This document shows, piece by piece, positions 15,120 through 24,469 of a stretch of 33,792 nucleotides of DNA. Every line of letters starts with the position of its first letter. The stretch's first letter is position 1. Location of the stretch: the NCBI GenBank assembly GCA_945870325.1, contig CAMBRQ010000028.1, positions 1 to 33,792 of the forward strand. The letters run 5' to 3'. This DNA comes from an uncultured Dorea sp. GTDB lineage: Bacteria > Bacillota > Clostridia > Lachnospirales > Lachnospiraceae. The position numbers and the translations under genes were made by a program. A model generated the notes under the pieces. The model did not search any database. It had not been told where the DNA came from and worked only from the letters and a program-made list of their open reading frames with translations.

Positions 15120-16682
15120 CTACATCAGCGGGGCAATCAACCTTAATACTTGCCCTGTAATCTTCGTAAACATACTTCGATTCTTAGCCTCAACCAAAGT
15201 TACTTTGTGACATTTTACAAGCGTCTGCTGGAAATCCCGTTCAATCTTATCAATTTCTGAATTATTGTAGATAAATGCACCACACTCAAAATGCAGGTAC
15301 AGACTTCGATAATCCAGATTAATCGTACCGACGGTTGCCGTATCATCATCCGATACGAACACCTTTGCATGGACGAATCCCGGTGTGTACTCATAGATCT
15401 GTACTCCGCCCTCGATCAATTCCTTGTAATACGTCTTTGCAACTACAAATGCATACCATTTATCCGGAATATGAGGCATAATGATGATTACCTCGATTCC
15501 ACTCTTGGCTACCCTGGTCAGCGTCGTAATCATCTCATTATCCAGAATCAGATAAGGTGTCATAATATGTACGTATTTCTTTGCGTGGTTCAGAATATGG
15601 AAATATACTTCCTCACCTACATTCTCATTATCAAAAGGACTGTCGGCGTAAGGAATTACATAGCCCATCTCCCGATGAAGACCTGACCTCTTCGGCGTCA
15701 GGTATTTCCTATAATCCTCCTGTCTTCTCTCATCTACATTCCACATCTGTAAGAATACCATCGTCAGACTTTGCACAGCATCTCCTCTTAGCATGATTGC
15801 CGTATCCTTCCAGTGTCCGAATCTTACCTTTTTATTAATATATTCATCTCCCAGATTGATTCCTCCGGTAAATCCTACTTTACCATCAATGACACAGATT
15901 TTCCGATGATCCCGGTTATTCTGAGTCGTTGACAGGAATGGCTTGATGCTGTTGGACATCTTGCACTGAATTCCGTATCGCCTAATTTGGCTCGGATAAT
16001 TATAAGGAAGCATAGATATGGCGCACATGCCATCATACATAAACCGCACTTCGACGCCTTCTTTCGCCTTCTCTTTCAGGATCTCCAGTATGGTTCCCCA
16101 CATATATCCTTCCTCAACGATAAAATATTCCATAAATATGAACTTCTTTGCTTTTTTCAGTTCCGTTATCATCGCCTTGAACTTATGCTCTCCCAACGGG
16201 AAATACCGAACCTGCGTATTCCGGTAAGTCGGGAAGCCCAACTGATTCGACAGATAATAGGATAACTGGGCATTCGCAGACTTGCTCGCCCATAATGCAT
16301 CTACTACATCCCTGTCCTGCTGCATATACTCAGACGTCTCAATCCTAAGTGTAGACAGGCGATTCTGCATGAATCTGGTTCCAAACTGCATCTGCACGAA
16401 GACATAGAACAGAACTCCAATAATCGGAAATGCCAACACACATAACATCCACGTCATCTTAAATGCCGGATTCCCCTTTGAGTTAATAATATAAATTACG
16501 ATAATCGCCTGCAATATAATCAATGCTCCATAAATATATGTGATATACTCTTCCAGATAGCAGAATGCCCCAACAGCCGTTCCTATCTGCAAAAGAAGCA
16601 GAAGAAGAATGATTCCTGTTCTACTGAATATGATACGGAACAAACCTTTTTTGGCTGTACCTGGTACTTCGTTTTTACTCAT
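15120..16682 (-). CDS. cls: Cardiolipin synthase (phospholipase D family)
   Basis: A membrane enzyme that condenses two phosphatidylglycerol molecules into cardiolipin and glycerol. The 520 residues comprise an N-terminal membrane anchor (hydrophobic segments about 20-40, 48-67 and 77-97) and two phospholipase D HKD motifs: H259/K261/D266 in DHRKICVIDG and H438/K440/D445 in VHAKVFVSDD. Both are intact, as is the following GTINLDYRS. AGAGGAG precedes the ATG at 16680-16682. The gene stands alone and diverges from the acidic-repeat gene at 16864. The hairpin after the stop (AGGCA / TGCCT) is too weak to call a terminator. Confidence 0.95.
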   Translation of the reverse strand: MSKNEVPGTAKKGLFRIIFSRTGIILLLLLLQIGTAVGAFCYLEEYITYIYGALIILQAIIVIYIINSKGNPAFKMTWMLCVLAFPIIGVLFYVFVQMQFGTRFMQNRLSTLRIETSEYMQQDRDVVDALWASKSANAQLSYYLSNQLGFPTYRNTQVRYFPLGEHKFKAMITELKKAKKFIFMEYFIVEEGYMWGTILEILKEKAKEGVEVRFMYDGMCAISMLPYNYPSQIRRYGIQCKMSNSIKPFLSTTQNNRDHRKICVIDGKVGFTGGINLGDEYINKKVRFGHWKDTAIMLRGDAVQSLTMVFLQMWNVDERRQEDYRKYLTPKRSGLHREMGYVIPYADSPFDNENVGEEVYFHILNHAKKYVHIMTPYLILDNEMITTLTRVAKSGIEVIIIMPHIPDKWYAFVVAKTYYKELIEGGVQIYEYTPGFVHAKVFVSDDDTATVGTINLDYRSLYLHFECGAFIYNNSEIDKIERDFQQTLVKCHKVTLVEAKNRSMFTKITGQVLRLIAPLM

Positions 16683-16714
16683 ATATTACACTCCTCTGTT
16701 CAAACATATGTCTC

Positions 16715-16743
16715 AGTTTAACACAATTTTTCATCCTTCTCAA
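16715..16743 (-). promoter_or_regulatory. Possible cls promoter
   Basis: On the minus strand TTGAGA (16738-16743) and TAAACT (16715-16720) are spaced by 17 bp, about 33 bp before the start. The -10 match is modest. Confidence 0.45.
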
Positions 16744-16863
16744 CTTACACATTTATTTAAATCGTCACTATACATACATTTTATTTTATTTTTAGAGGAA
16801 AAATAATGCAATATGTGTTATGATATGGTTTAGAATACAATTTTGAAAGGAGATATTACTATC

Positions 16864-17208
16864 ATGGACAAATGGCTCAAGAAGATATTAGGTCTGGCTG
16901 CTGCCAGTGGTGCAATTGCAGGACTGATCTATTATTTGAAGAAAAAAGATTCTGACAAGGACGATGAATTCGCTGATGATTTTGAAGACAATGATTTCGA
17001 CCTTGACAGCGACTTAAAACCAGTATCAGACCGTGAATACGTATCTTTGAATCCATCTGCAAAAGAGGAAGCAGACAAAGCGGAGGAGACTGCTTCTGAG
17101 GAGAGTGCATCTGATGAAACTGTTTCCGAAGAGACCGCTTCTGAAGAGACTGCTTCCAAAGAGACCGCTTCTGAAGACGCCGAGGATACCAAAACAACGG
17201 AAGAATAA
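16864..17208 (+). CDS. Membrane-anchored acidic protein with pentapeptide repeats
   Basis: A 114-residue protein. The N-terminus (MDKWLKK, then about 18 hydrophobic residues) forms a single membrane anchor followed by KKK. The rest is very acidic: an Asp-rich stretch (about 31-50) and then six tandem pentapeptides of the type ETASE (residues 75-104). No family is recognised; the anchor-plus-tail layout is loosely like YtxH-type proteins. AAAGGAG precedes the ATG at 16864; an in-frame TTG at 16843 overlaps that site and is rejected. It is monocistronic, with a strong bidirectional terminator behind it. The tail is probably disordered, and its side of the membrane is uncertain. Confidence 0.78.
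   Translation: MDKWLKKILGLAAASGAIAGLIYYLKKKDSDKDDEFADDFEDNDFDLDSDLKPVSDREYVSLNPSAKEEADKAEETASEESASDETVSEETASEETASKETASEDAEDTKTTEE
17086..17175 (+). repeat. Six 15-bp tandem coding repeats
   Basis: Six units related to GAGACTGCTTCTGAA encode E-T/S-A/V-S-E/D/K. Near-identical units at this length are prone to slippage, so the copy number may vary between strains. Confidence 0.8.
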
Positions 17209-17233
17209 TACACACTGGCTTATGAATCAAATG

Positions 17234-17287
17234 AAAAAGACGAAAGTACAGATCCTACTCCTATGCCCTGTATTTTCGTCTTTTTTA
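17234..17287. terminator. Bidirectional terminator between the acidic-repeat gene and the MocR gene
   Basis: AAAAAGACGAAAGTACAG pairs with CTGTATTTTCGTCTTTTTT with one wobble. A T-run follows on the plus strand and an A-run lies on the left side, so it can act on both converging transcripts. Confidence 0.85.
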
Positions 17288-17288
17288 T

Positions 17289-18689
17289 TTAAACTTCTCT
17301 CCAGCAATTCTTAAGAATCTCCACCGCCTGTCGGATCTGATCCTCCGTAAGGTTCGCATAACCTAATAATATGGTTGCTTTCTTATCTGCCTGTTCCTTG
17401 ATACAGTAATCTGACAGTCCATAGACCCTGATATCCTTCTTTGCCGCTCTTTGAATCAATTCTTCCTCTGTCATGCCATTTTCAAAAGTAAGGAGCAGAT
17501 GAACGCCTGCATGCTCCCCTGAGATCTTGCAGATATCTTCCAGCGGACGCAGTTCATCGATCAGCACATCGTGCCTGCTCTTATACAGAGCCCTTGTTTT
17601 ATTCAAATGTCTCTCATAATATCCATCTTCGATGAATTTCTGGACAATTAACTGATCCACTTTGGAAACCGTGGAATTCACAAACCGGGTCTTCTTATTA
17701 TATTCATCTAACAAAGGCTTTGGAAGCACCATGTAACTCAATCGAATCGCAGGCGCGATCGATTTAGAAAAGGTTCCCAGATAGATGACTTTATCATGGA
17801 TATCATATCCTTGTAAAGCAGGAATCGGCTTACCCTTGTAACGGAATTCACTGTCATAGTCATCTTCGATGATATGGCGTCCTTCTTTCCGACATGCCCA
17901 TTTCAGCAGTTCCATCCTGCGCTTAATTGGCATAACAATCCCCGTTGGATACTGATGCGACGGCGTCACATAAGCAATATCAGCTTCTGATTCCTCCAAT
18001 TCTGATACTTTCATTCCATATTTATCCAGTGATACCGGCACCGTCTCATAGGACATGCCGTTTGCCATACGGTAAGCCTGCTTATAAGTCGGATCTTCAA
18101 AGGCAATCTTATGATCCATTCCAAGAATCATGCCTAACAGCATCAGGATATAATCACTTCCTGCGCCCACAATAATCTGATTCGGAGAGCAGTTCACTCC
18201 TCTCGCCTGATACAGATAGTTGCTAATGGCATTGCGGAATCCATATTCTCCTTGCGAATCCCCGGTACGAAATAACTCGGTACGGTCATCTATCAAGATA
18301 TCCTTCGAAAGTTTTCTCCACACATTATAAGGAAAACTCTTCAGGTCAACTCCATTCGGCGTAAAATCATACTGATATTTTCTACGCACATCCCCTTTCT
18401 GCGCTTCCCTTGCCTTCACGGGCTTCAGATGATACAACTCCTTGATCTGCGCCACAAAGAATCCCCGGTAAGGTTCTGATTCTATATAGCCCTCCGAGAG
18501 AAGCTGCTCATACGCCAGTTCCACCGTACTGCGACTCACTTCCAGATGCTTCGACAAAGCCCTTGTAGACGGAAGTTTCTCCCCGTACGGAATCCTGCCG
18601 TTCTGGATGTCCGACTTAATATAGTCATAGATCTGCTCATAGAGCGGAATCTTCGAATTTGTCTTCAGATTGATCGTCAATTCATTCAT
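17289..18689 (-). CDS. MocR/PdxR-like GntR-family regulator with aminotransferase domain
   Basis: A 466-residue fusion of a GntR winged-helix DNA-binding domain (about 10-78, with KLPSTRALSKHL and SRSTVELAYEQL) and a class I aminotransferase-like domain (about 110-460). The predicted pyridoxal-phosphate lysine is Lys309 in GTFSKSIAPAIR, with the cofactor-binding stretch EDDYDSEF near 275-282. Characterised relatives sense PLP or an amine and regulate pdxST, GABA or taurine genes. None of these is adjacent here. The ATG follows the glnS stop by one base, so it is co-transcribed with glnS. The ribosome binding site is weak (GAAGAAG), suggesting coupling. The target is unknown. Confidence 0.9.
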   Translation of the reverse strand: MNELTINLKTNSKIPLYEQIYDYIKSDIQNGRIPYGEKLPSTRALSKHLEVSRSTVELAYEQLLSEGYIESEPYRGFFVAQIKELYHLKPVKAREAQKGDVRRKYQYDFTPNGVDLKSFPYNVWRKLSKDILIDDRTELFRTGDSQGEYGFRNAISNYLYQARGVNCSPNQIIVGAGSDYILMLLGMILGMDHKIAFEDPTYKQAYRMANGMSYETVPVSLDKYGMKVSELEESEADIAYVTPSHQYPTGIVMPIKRRMELLKWACRKEGRHIIEDDYDSEFRYKGKPIPALQGYDIHDKVIYLGTFSKSIAPAIRLSYMVLPKPLLDEYNKKTRFVNSTVSKVDQLIVQKFIEDGYYERHLNKTRALYKSRHDVLIDELRPLEDICKISGEHAGVHLLLTFENGMTEEELIQRAAKKDIRVYGLSDYCIKEQADKKATILLGYANLTEDQIRQAVEILKNCWREV

Positions 18690-18690
18690 A

Positions 18691-20361
18691 TTACTTCTTC
18701 GGTAATTTAAAGGAACTCTTCAAAGATACGATTCTGTTAAATACCAGGTTCTCCGGTGTGGAATCCTTGGAATCAATACAGAAGTATCCATTTCTTACGA
18801 ACTGGAAACTGTCACATGCCTTCGCGTCTGCGAAACTGTCTTCCACATAGCATTCCTTACGAATCTCCAGAGAATTCGGATTCAGGTTCAAAGAACCGTC
18901 TTCTTTATTGTATACGCCCTTCTCCTCATCGATCAGGTTCTCGTACAGACGTACTTCTGCCTGTTTTGCATAAGGTGCTGCTACCCAGTGGATCGTTCCT
19001 TTGACTTTACGTCCGGTAAAACCAGTGCCACACTTTGTCTCCGGATCGTAAGTACAGTGTACTACTGTCACATTGCCGTCGGCATCCGTCTCGTAACTTT
19101 CGCATTTTACAAAGTATGCGTGCATCAGGCGTACTTCATTGCCCGGGAAGAGGCGGAAATACTTCTTCGGGGGCTCGATCATAAAATCGTCACGCTCAAT
19201 ATATAACTCCTTGCAGAACGGAACTTTACGCATACCAAGTTCCGGATTCTCCATGTTGTTATCTACATCCAGATACTCTACCTCGTCTTCCGGATAGTTA
19301 TCAATCACCAGTTTAATCGGATCTAAGATTGCCATCATACGAGCCTTCTTCATCTTCAGATCCTCACGGATACAGTATTCAAGCATCGCGTAGTCTACAG
19401 AACTCTGGCTCTTGGATACTCCGCACATCTCCACAAACATACGGATAGATTCCGGAGTAAATCCACGTCTTCTAAGCGCTGCGATAGATACCAGTCTCGG
19501 ATCATCCCATCCATCCACGATACCTTCCATAACCAGTTTCTTAATATATCTCTTACCCGTTACTACATTCGTCAGATACATCTTAGAAAACTCAATCTGG
19601 CGTGGTGCCGGGTCGAATTCACATTCTCTTACTACCCAGTCATATAACGGTCTGTGATCTTCAAACTCCAAGGTACAGATGGAATGTGTAATCTTCTCAA
19701 CTGCATCTTCAATCGGATGTGCAAAATCATACATCGGATAGATGCACCATTTATCTCCGGTATTGTGATGTGCCATATGCGCCACACGATAGATAACCGG
19801 ATCACGCATGTTGATGTTCGGCGATGTCATATCAATCTTCGCACGAAGCACTTTCTCCCCATCCTCATACTTTCCGTCCTTCATCTCCTCGAACAGCCTT
19901 AAGTTCTCTTCCACAGAACGATCCCTGTATGGACTGTTCTTTCCAGGCTCCGTCAGAGTGCCTCGGTATTCTCTGATCTCATCTGCGCTTAAGTCACAGA
20001 CGAAAGCCTTGCCTTTCTTGATGAGTTTCACTGCACATTCATACATCACATCAAAATAATCGGATGCAAAATACAGATGATCCTTAAAATCTGCTCCCAG
20101 CCATGCCACATCTTCTTTGATAGACTCTACGAACTCCGTATCCTCTTTTGTCGGATTGGTATCGTCAAATCTCAGATGGAAAGTTCCGTTATATTTCTTA
20201 GCAAGTCCGGAATTCAAAATGATAGACTTCGCATGTCCAATGTGCAGATATCCATTCGGCTCCGGCGGAAATCTGGTGCATACTTCCGTATAAACGCCTT
20301 CTGCCAGGTCCTTATCTATCTCCTGTTCGATAAAATTTTTGGAAACTGTTTCTTCTCCCAT
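18691..20361 (-). CDS. glnS: Glutamine--tRNA ligase
   Basis: Charges tRNA-Gln with glutamine. The 556 residues match bacterial GlnRS. The HIGH motif is at about 40-43 ([15 protein letters not shown]), with the class I core continuing through HLRFDDTNP. GlnRS-specific stretches YPMYDFAHP and [16 protein letters not shown] separate it from GluRS. The second ATP-binding motif reads TGKRYIKKL instead of the MSKR form of E. coli. A C-terminal anticodon-binding beta-barrel runs from about 340 onward. AAGGAGG precedes the ATG. Many Firmicutes make Gln-tRNA only by the GatCAB route; presence of a GlnRS gene is known in some Clostridia. No T-box lies in the 67-bp gap upstream. Confidence 0.96.
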   Translation of the reverse strand: MGEETVSKNFIEQEIDKDLAEGVYTEVCTRFPPEPNGYLHIGHAKSIILNSGLAKKYNGTFHLRFDDTNPTKEDTEFVESIKEDVAWLGADFKDHLYFASDYFDVMYECAVKLIKKGKAFVCDLSADEIREYRGTLTEPGKNSPYRDRSVEENLRLFEEMKDGKYEDGEKVLRAKIDMTSPNINMRDPVIYRVAHMAHHNTGDKWCIYPMYDFAHPIEDAVEKITHSICTLEFEDHRPLYDWVVRECEFDPAPRQIEFSKMYLTNVVTGKRYIKKLVMEGIVDGWDDPRLVSIAALRRRGFTPESIRMFVEMCGVSKSQSSVDYAMLEYCIREDLKMKKARMMAILDPIKLVIDNYPEDEVEYLDVDNNMENPELGMRKVPFCKELYIERDDFMIEPPKKYFRLFPGNEVRLMHAYFVKCESYETDADGNVTVVHCTYDPETKCGTGFTGRKVKGTIHWVAAPYAKQAEVRLYENLIDEEKGVYNKEDGSLNLNPNSLEIRKECYVEDSFADAKACDSFQFVRNGYFCIDSKDSTPENLVFNRIVSLKSSFKLPKK

Positions 20362-20428
20362 ATTGTTCCTCCTTGTAGATACTTACATTCTGTTCCCTAT
20401 CTTATCATAAAAAATATGGCGAAACAAG

Positions 20429-21127
20429 TTACAATCGTGATTTCAGCACAACAAGTCCATGAACAATCATCGCTGCGTGATCCGCTGCCAGCATCCCTGT
20501 CTCTTTTACCTTGAATTTCTCTTCTCTTATGATTCCTTCTGTTGCTGTTCTTACTACCACGGCTGTCGTATCCAGACTACGGCTCTTATTCCGTATCTTT
20601 AAGCGATAAGTGTCTTTGATCTGATCCTTCGTCCATGCAGCCTCGACAAGTTCCAGACTCACATCGCACCATACCGCATCCGCAGCATCGTCTCCTGCCT
20701 GAACCTTAACATCATGCTCATCTACCAGCGCCATATACGCCGTTGTAATCACCCGCGTCCGTGGATCTCTGTCGTAATCACCATAAGTCGCAAGCTGTTC
20801 CATCCGAACTCCTGCAACCCCTGTCTCCTCCTCCAGTTCCCGTCTGGCTGTAACATCCAGGTCCTCATCTAAGTTCACGAACCCGCCCGGCATCGCCCAG
20901 TATCCGATACAGGGATGATTGCTCCTCTTTACAAGCAACACCTTCAGCCCTTTAAGCGAACCGTCTAACTCCCCTGAATGTGCGAATATTAAAGCATCTG
21001 TCGTACAACTCGGAGTCTGATATCTATATGGATCATAATCTTCAAGAAACTCCTCAAGACTCTGACCCTGTGCATTCGGCTCTCCATTGCCATAAAAACT
21101 TGATATATCTTTTAAAAATGTTGTCAT
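20429..21127 (-). CDS. NUDIX hydrolase, ADP-ribose-pyrophosphatase-like
   Basis: A 232-residue protein with a complete Nudix box at about 82-104 (GFVNLDEDLDVTARREL then EEETGV). Upstream is VLLVKRSNHPCIGYWAMPGG; downstream is YGDYDRDPRTRVITTAYMALV, typical of the ADP-ribose pyrophosphatase branch. The 100-residue C-terminal part is not clearly a winged helix, so an NrtR-type regulator is less likely. The start is the ATG at 21125-21127 with AGGAGG upstream; an in-frame codon 51 bases earlier adds an Arg-rich leader and is rejected. The gene begins 19 bp after the RarD-like gene and 67 bp before glnS, so a transporter-NUDIX-glnS-MocR transcript is possible. Confidence 0.88.
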   Translation of the reverse strand: MTTFLKDISSFYGNGEPNAQGQSLEEFLEDYDPYRYQTPSCTTDALIFAHSGELDGSLKGLKVLLVKRSNHPCIGYWAMPGGFVNLDEDLDVTARRELEEETGVAGVRMEQLATYGDYDRDPRTRVITTAYMALVDEHDVKVQAGDDAADAVWCDVSLELVEAAWTKDQIKDTYRLKIRNKSRSLDTTAVVVRTATEGIIREEKFKVKETGMLAADHAAMIVHGLVVLKSRL

Positions 21128-21146
21128 TGCTCTTTTCCTCCTTCTC

Positions 21147-22100
21147 CTATGCCTGTTTCCTATCATTCCCCACACCACTCTTTATAATCATCAGAAGAAC
21201 TCCTGCCCAGATAAATACAAACGAAATAATCTTATCCACATTCACCGCCTCTTTGAATAAGAATATCCCCATCAAGAACTGAATCGTAGGATTCAGATAC
21301 ATCAGAATTCCTGTCAGATAGAAAGGAATCTTCTTGACTCCTGCCGTATACACCAGAAGCGGAAATGCCGTAATGATTCCAGCCAGCGGAAGCAACCCCC
21401 ACTGCATCCCATGCAGTATACCTCCCGCTCCCATGCCATTCATCTCCGCATATATCATGTATCCCAACGTCACAGGGGATACCAACAACGTCTCCAGGAA
21501 TAGAGACTCATCGCTTCCAAGCGGCAGCCCTTTCTTAATCATCCCATACACAGCGAAACTGCCTCCAATCACCATCGCAAGCACCGGCACCGTTCCCGAA
21601 CGAACCACCAGATACAGCACCCCCGCTGCACTTAAGCCAACCGCCGTCCACTCCCTAATAGACAGCCTTTCCCGAAAACATAAGACTCCCAATACCACCA
21701 CCAGAATCGGATTCATATAATATCCAAAACTGCTATCCAGCAGATGCCCGTTATTTACCGCCCAGATATAACTCCCCCAATTAATACACACGACCACTCC
21801 ACAGATTCCACACCGTAAAACCAGCCATCGATCCTTTAAAATCTCTCTAATTCTCTCCCATTTCCGTCTGACCGTCAGATAAACCACACAAAATCCCAAC
21901 GACCAAACGACCCTGGCACATAAGATATAAACAGCCGGAACCGCCTCCAACGTCTTCCAAAACACCGGAAGACATCCCCACATAATATATGTAGCCGTCA
22001 CAAGCACGATCCCCAGTCTCTTCTCATCTCCCATCCCACTTGTCACTTTTCCACTTTTACTTATACCATCCCTACTATCCATATTCTTCTCAATCCTCAC
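21147..22100 (-). CDS. RarD-like EamA-family permease
   Basis: A polytopic inner-membrane protein of the drug/metabolite transporter superfamily with about ten hydrophobic helices. The first helix region, ATYIMWGCLPVFWKTL followed by ILCARVVWS, and NNGHLLDSSFGYYMNP are characteristic of the RarD branch. The substrate is unknown. The preferred start is the GTG at 22098-22100, which has GAGGAG seven bases upstream, giving 317 residues. An ATG 30 bases further upstream (22130) has only AGGA, and an ATG at 22082 is also possible. The hydrophilic Ser/Lys/Gly-rich N-terminus of about 28 residues is longer than usual for the family. Confidence 0.87.
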   Translation of the reverse strand: MRIEKNMDSRDGISKSGKVTSGMGDEKRLGIVLVTATYIMWGCLPVFWKTLEAVPAVYILCARVVWSLGFCVVYLTVRRKWERIREILKDRWLVLRCGICGVVVCINWGSYIWAVNNGHLLDSSFGYYMNPILVVVLGVLCFRERLSIREWTAVGLSAAGVLYLVVRSGTVPVLAMVIGGSFAVYGMIKKGLPLGSDESLFLETLLVSPVTLGYMIYAEMNGMGAGGILHGMQWGLLPLAGIITAFPLLVYTAGVKKIPFYLTGILMYLNPTIQFLMGIFLFKEAVNVDKIISFVFIWAGVLLMIIKSGVGNDRKQA

Positions 22101-22157
22101 ACTATCACTCCTCGTTTTCTCAGGTATCATTCATATCCTGGTCAAAAACTGCGTCCA

Positions 22158-23513
22158 CTAATTCGTATCTGCATTCTGACTCACCTGCGGCATCCATTTT
22201 CCCTTCCAGGCATAGATCAATATCAATGCTAATCCTACCATCCAGGATAATGGATATACAACCATAAGCAAGGACAGTTCATGCGCAATAGACATTGCTA
22301 TGCCAATCCAGATCACCCGGAACACGCATAACGAGAAGAGAATAATGAGCATCGGCTGCAAGGTCTTCCCCGTCCCTCGTATGGTACCCGATATCACATG
22401 AAGAAGCGCCAGACTCCAGTAGAACGGGCAGAAATACTTCATAATATAGACCCCATATGCCACCACATCAGCGTCCCCGGTAAATACCCCAATGACCGGC
22501 GATGCGAAAAGTAATAACAACGCTCCCGTCACAACAGTATAGAGAATCCCCATTCCCGCTGATACATACAGCCCTTTCTTCACCCTATCATATCTGCCAG
22601 CTCCGATATTCTGTCCCGTAAATGTAGTTGCAGCCATACTGAAACTCAGTACCGGAAGGATATTAAAGCCATCGACCTTGACATAGGCAGCAAATCCAGC
22701 CATAACAACCGCCCCAAAACTATTCACACTGGACTGGACAATTACATTGGAAAATGAGATTACAATATTCTGGATTCCCGTCGGAAGCCCAATCTTGATA
22801 ATCTTAGACAACAAATGGTCATAGAATCGGATGTCTCTGAGACGCACCTGATAGATCTCGCCACACCTAGTCAGAAACAGAAGAATGCAGACACAAGAAA
22901 TCAACTGACTGATATCCGTCGCCAACGCCACCCCTACGATTCCCATCTTAAGCACCACCACAAACAGAAGATCCAGGAATATATTCGAGATTGCCGCAAT
23001 CATCAGATAGATCAGGGAACGCCTGGAATTCCCCACCGCATTCAAGATTCCGGCAGACATATTATAGATCACGGAGAAGAAGATTCCTCCAAAATACACC
23101 TGCAGATAGATGATCGCCTGATCTAGTACTTCATATGGAGTTCCCATGGCTCTTAACAGTACCGGAACCAGAAGAATCCCTACGAATGTCATTACCAATC
23201 CTGCCACAAGCGCAACTGCCAGCGTAGTATGTACTGCTTTCTTTACGCCCTGCTTATCCTGCGCTCCGAAAAACTGCGAGATGACTACACCCGCACCTGC
23301 CGAAGCACCGATACAGAAACTGATCAGCAGATTAATGATTGAACCACTCGACCCCACTGCTGCCAGCGCCTCACTTCCAATATAGTTTCCTACAATAATC
23401 GAATCCACCGTATTATATAACTGCTGAAACAGATTCCCCAGAATCAACGGGATTGAATAGAATAGCATCTTTTTCCAGATAGAACCTTCTGTCATAACCG
23501 CCGAACTTTTCAT
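22158..23513 (-). CDS. MATE-family efflux transporter
   Basis: A 451-residue multidrug and toxin extrusion transporter with two MatE halves (about 15-175 and 240-400) and some twelve membrane helices. Family signatures are IPLILGNLFQQLYNTVDSIIVG, a split over the first helices, and the equivalent IGLPTGIQNIVISFSN in the second half. Such proteins export cationic drugs or metabolites using Na+ or H+ gradients; the substrate cannot be predicted. GAGAGGT eight bases before the ATG sets the start. It lies 76 bp past the terminator of tRNA-Thr, so it must have its own promoter, which I could not identify with confidence. Confidence 0.93.
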   Translation of the reverse strand: MKSSAVMTEGSIWKKMLFYSIPLILGNLFQQLYNTVDSIIVGNYIGSEALAAVGSSGSIINLLISFCIGASAGAGVVISQFFGAQDKQGVKKAVHTTLAVALVAGLVMTFVGILLVPVLLRAMGTPYEVLDQAIIYLQVYFGGIFFSVIYNMSAGILNAVGNSRRSLIYLMIAAISNIFLDLLFVVVLKMGIVGVALATDISQLISCVCILLFLTRCGEIYQVRLRDIRFYDHLLSKIIKIGLPTGIQNIVISFSNVIVQSSVNSFGAVVMAGFAAYVKVDGFNILPVLSFSMAATTFTGQNIGAGRYDRVKKGLYVSAGMGILYTVVTGALLLLFASPVIGVFTGDADVVAYGVYIMKYFCPFYWSLALLHVISGTIRGTGKTLQPMLIILFSLCVFRVIWIGIAMSIAHELSLLMVVYPLSWMVGLALILIYAWKGKWMPQVSQNADTN

Positions 23514-23589
23514 TTGTATTACCTCTCATATCTCTTTTATATTTCCTGCAACCATACACCGCATACATACTCACTCTATAGAATTGGAG

Positions 23590-23617
23590 AAAAAAAATAC
23601 TCCCTGAACTGGGAGTA
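23590..23617 (-). terminator. Terminator of tRNA-Thr
   Basis: On the minus strand TACTCCC-AGTTCA-GGGAGTA is followed by eight Ts, about 20 nt beyond the tRNA 3' end. Confidence 0.92.
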
Positions 23618-23636
23618 CCTCTCATGATGTCTATCA

Positions 23637-23709
23637 AGCTGCCTAGCGGAATCGAACCGCCGACCTCCGCCTTACCAAGGCGACGCTCTACCGACTGAGC
23701 CAAGGCAGC
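23637..23709 (-). tRNA. tRNA-Thr (anticodon GGT)
   Basis: A complete 73-nt cloverleaf on the minus strand. The acceptor stem is GCTGCCT / AGGCAGC, the D arm GGCTCAGTCGGTAGAGC, the anticodon stem TCGCC / GGCGG with loop TTGGTAA, and the T arm carries GGTTCGATTCC. The anticodon GGT reads ACC and, by wobble, ACT. The discriminator is T and CCA is not encoded. Own promoter and terminator make it a single-gene unit. Confidence 0.96.
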
Positions 23710-23735
23710 ACGCATATTCGATATGCAACATTGAT

Positions 23736-23765
23736 ACTATACAATACCTAATGTGGTTTTGTCAA
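23736..23765 (-). promoter_or_regulatory. Promoter of tRNA-Thr
   Basis: On the minus strand TTGACA (23760-23765) and TATAGT (23736-23741) are 18 bp apart, leaving a leader of about 20 nt before the mature tRNA. The remaining part of this gap, up to the sigH stop at 23845, holds only A+T-rich sequence with short imperfect direct repeats. Confidence 0.75.
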
Positions 23766-23844
23766 TAAGATTTTCCACAAATTTTACCACAAATTTTTCA
23801 TGAAATTTTTCAGATTCAGATTTCAACCATTCAGATTTCAGCAC

Positions 23845-24453
23845 TTACCGTTTCTCATTCTCCAGAATCTTCTCTGTCTTACTTTTAATCCGCTGAAGAG
23901 CATTATCAACCGTCTTCGGACTCTTATCCAGCAGACGGGCGATGGTCTTATAATCAGTTCCCAGAAGATGCAGGTACAGAACACGGTTCTCAAGATCGCT
24001 TAGACTCTCCTCCAGTTTCGTCTCTAATAATTCTGCATATTCCCGACTGACCAGCAATTCTTCAGGATTACTCTCTCCGCCGGCCTCCATAGTATCCATC
24101 AGCGCCCCCTGCTCTCCTGTCTTCTCATAGAGGGAGACGTAACTGTTAAGCGGGCTGTGTTTCTTACGCTTAGATGCTTCAATGGCAGAGTACATCTGCC
24201 TGGTGATACAGAGTTTGGCGAAACTAAAAAAAGAGGTCTCCTGCTCCACATTATAATCCTGCACTGCTTTAAACAAGCCAATCATCCCCTCCTGGATCAG
24301 ATCATCATTCTCTCCGCCCAGCAGGTACATGGCATTGGCTTCTTTTCGCACCAGGTTCTTATATTTTTCCATGATATAATCAATGATGTTCTTATCACCT
24401 TTTCGGAGATTGCAGATCAATTGTTCATCCGTCATCTGTCCATAGTTCGCCAT
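23845..24453 (-). CDS. sigH: RNA polymerase sigma-H factor, sporulation/stationary phase type
   Basis: A 202-residue sigma-70-family factor. Region 2 includes IMEKYKNLVRKEANAMYL, the core-binding DDLIQEGMIGLFKAV and the -10 recognition segment FFSFAKLCITRQMYSAI. Region 4 is a C-terminal helix-turn-helix (DYKTIARLLDKSPKTVDNALQRIKSK). Absence of region 1.1 and the linker SKRKKHSPLNSYVSL match Spo0H/SigH. The start is the ATG at 24451-24453, served by GGAGGAG; an ATG four codons upstream overlaps that site and is rejected. It ends the cysE-cysS-mrnC-rlmB-sigH cluster, as in other Firmicutes. In sporulating relatives it directs early sporulation genes. Confidence 0.93.
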   Translation of the reverse strand: MANYGQMTDEQLICNLRKGDKNIIDYIMEKYKNLVRKEANAMYLLGGENDDLIQEGMIGLFKAVQDYNVEQETSFFSFAKLCITRQMYSAIEASKRKKHSPLNSYVSLYEKTGEQGALMDTMEAGGESNPEELLVSREYAELLETKLEESLSDLENRVLYLHLLGTDYKTIARLLDKSPKTVDNALQRIKSKTEKILENEKR

Positions 24454-24469
24454 CTTCTCCTCCATATTT

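Noticed and set aside
16877-17230. Minus-strand frames opposite the acidic-repeat gene
   Set aside because: They are mirror translations of the tandem coding repeats and lack ribosome binding sites.
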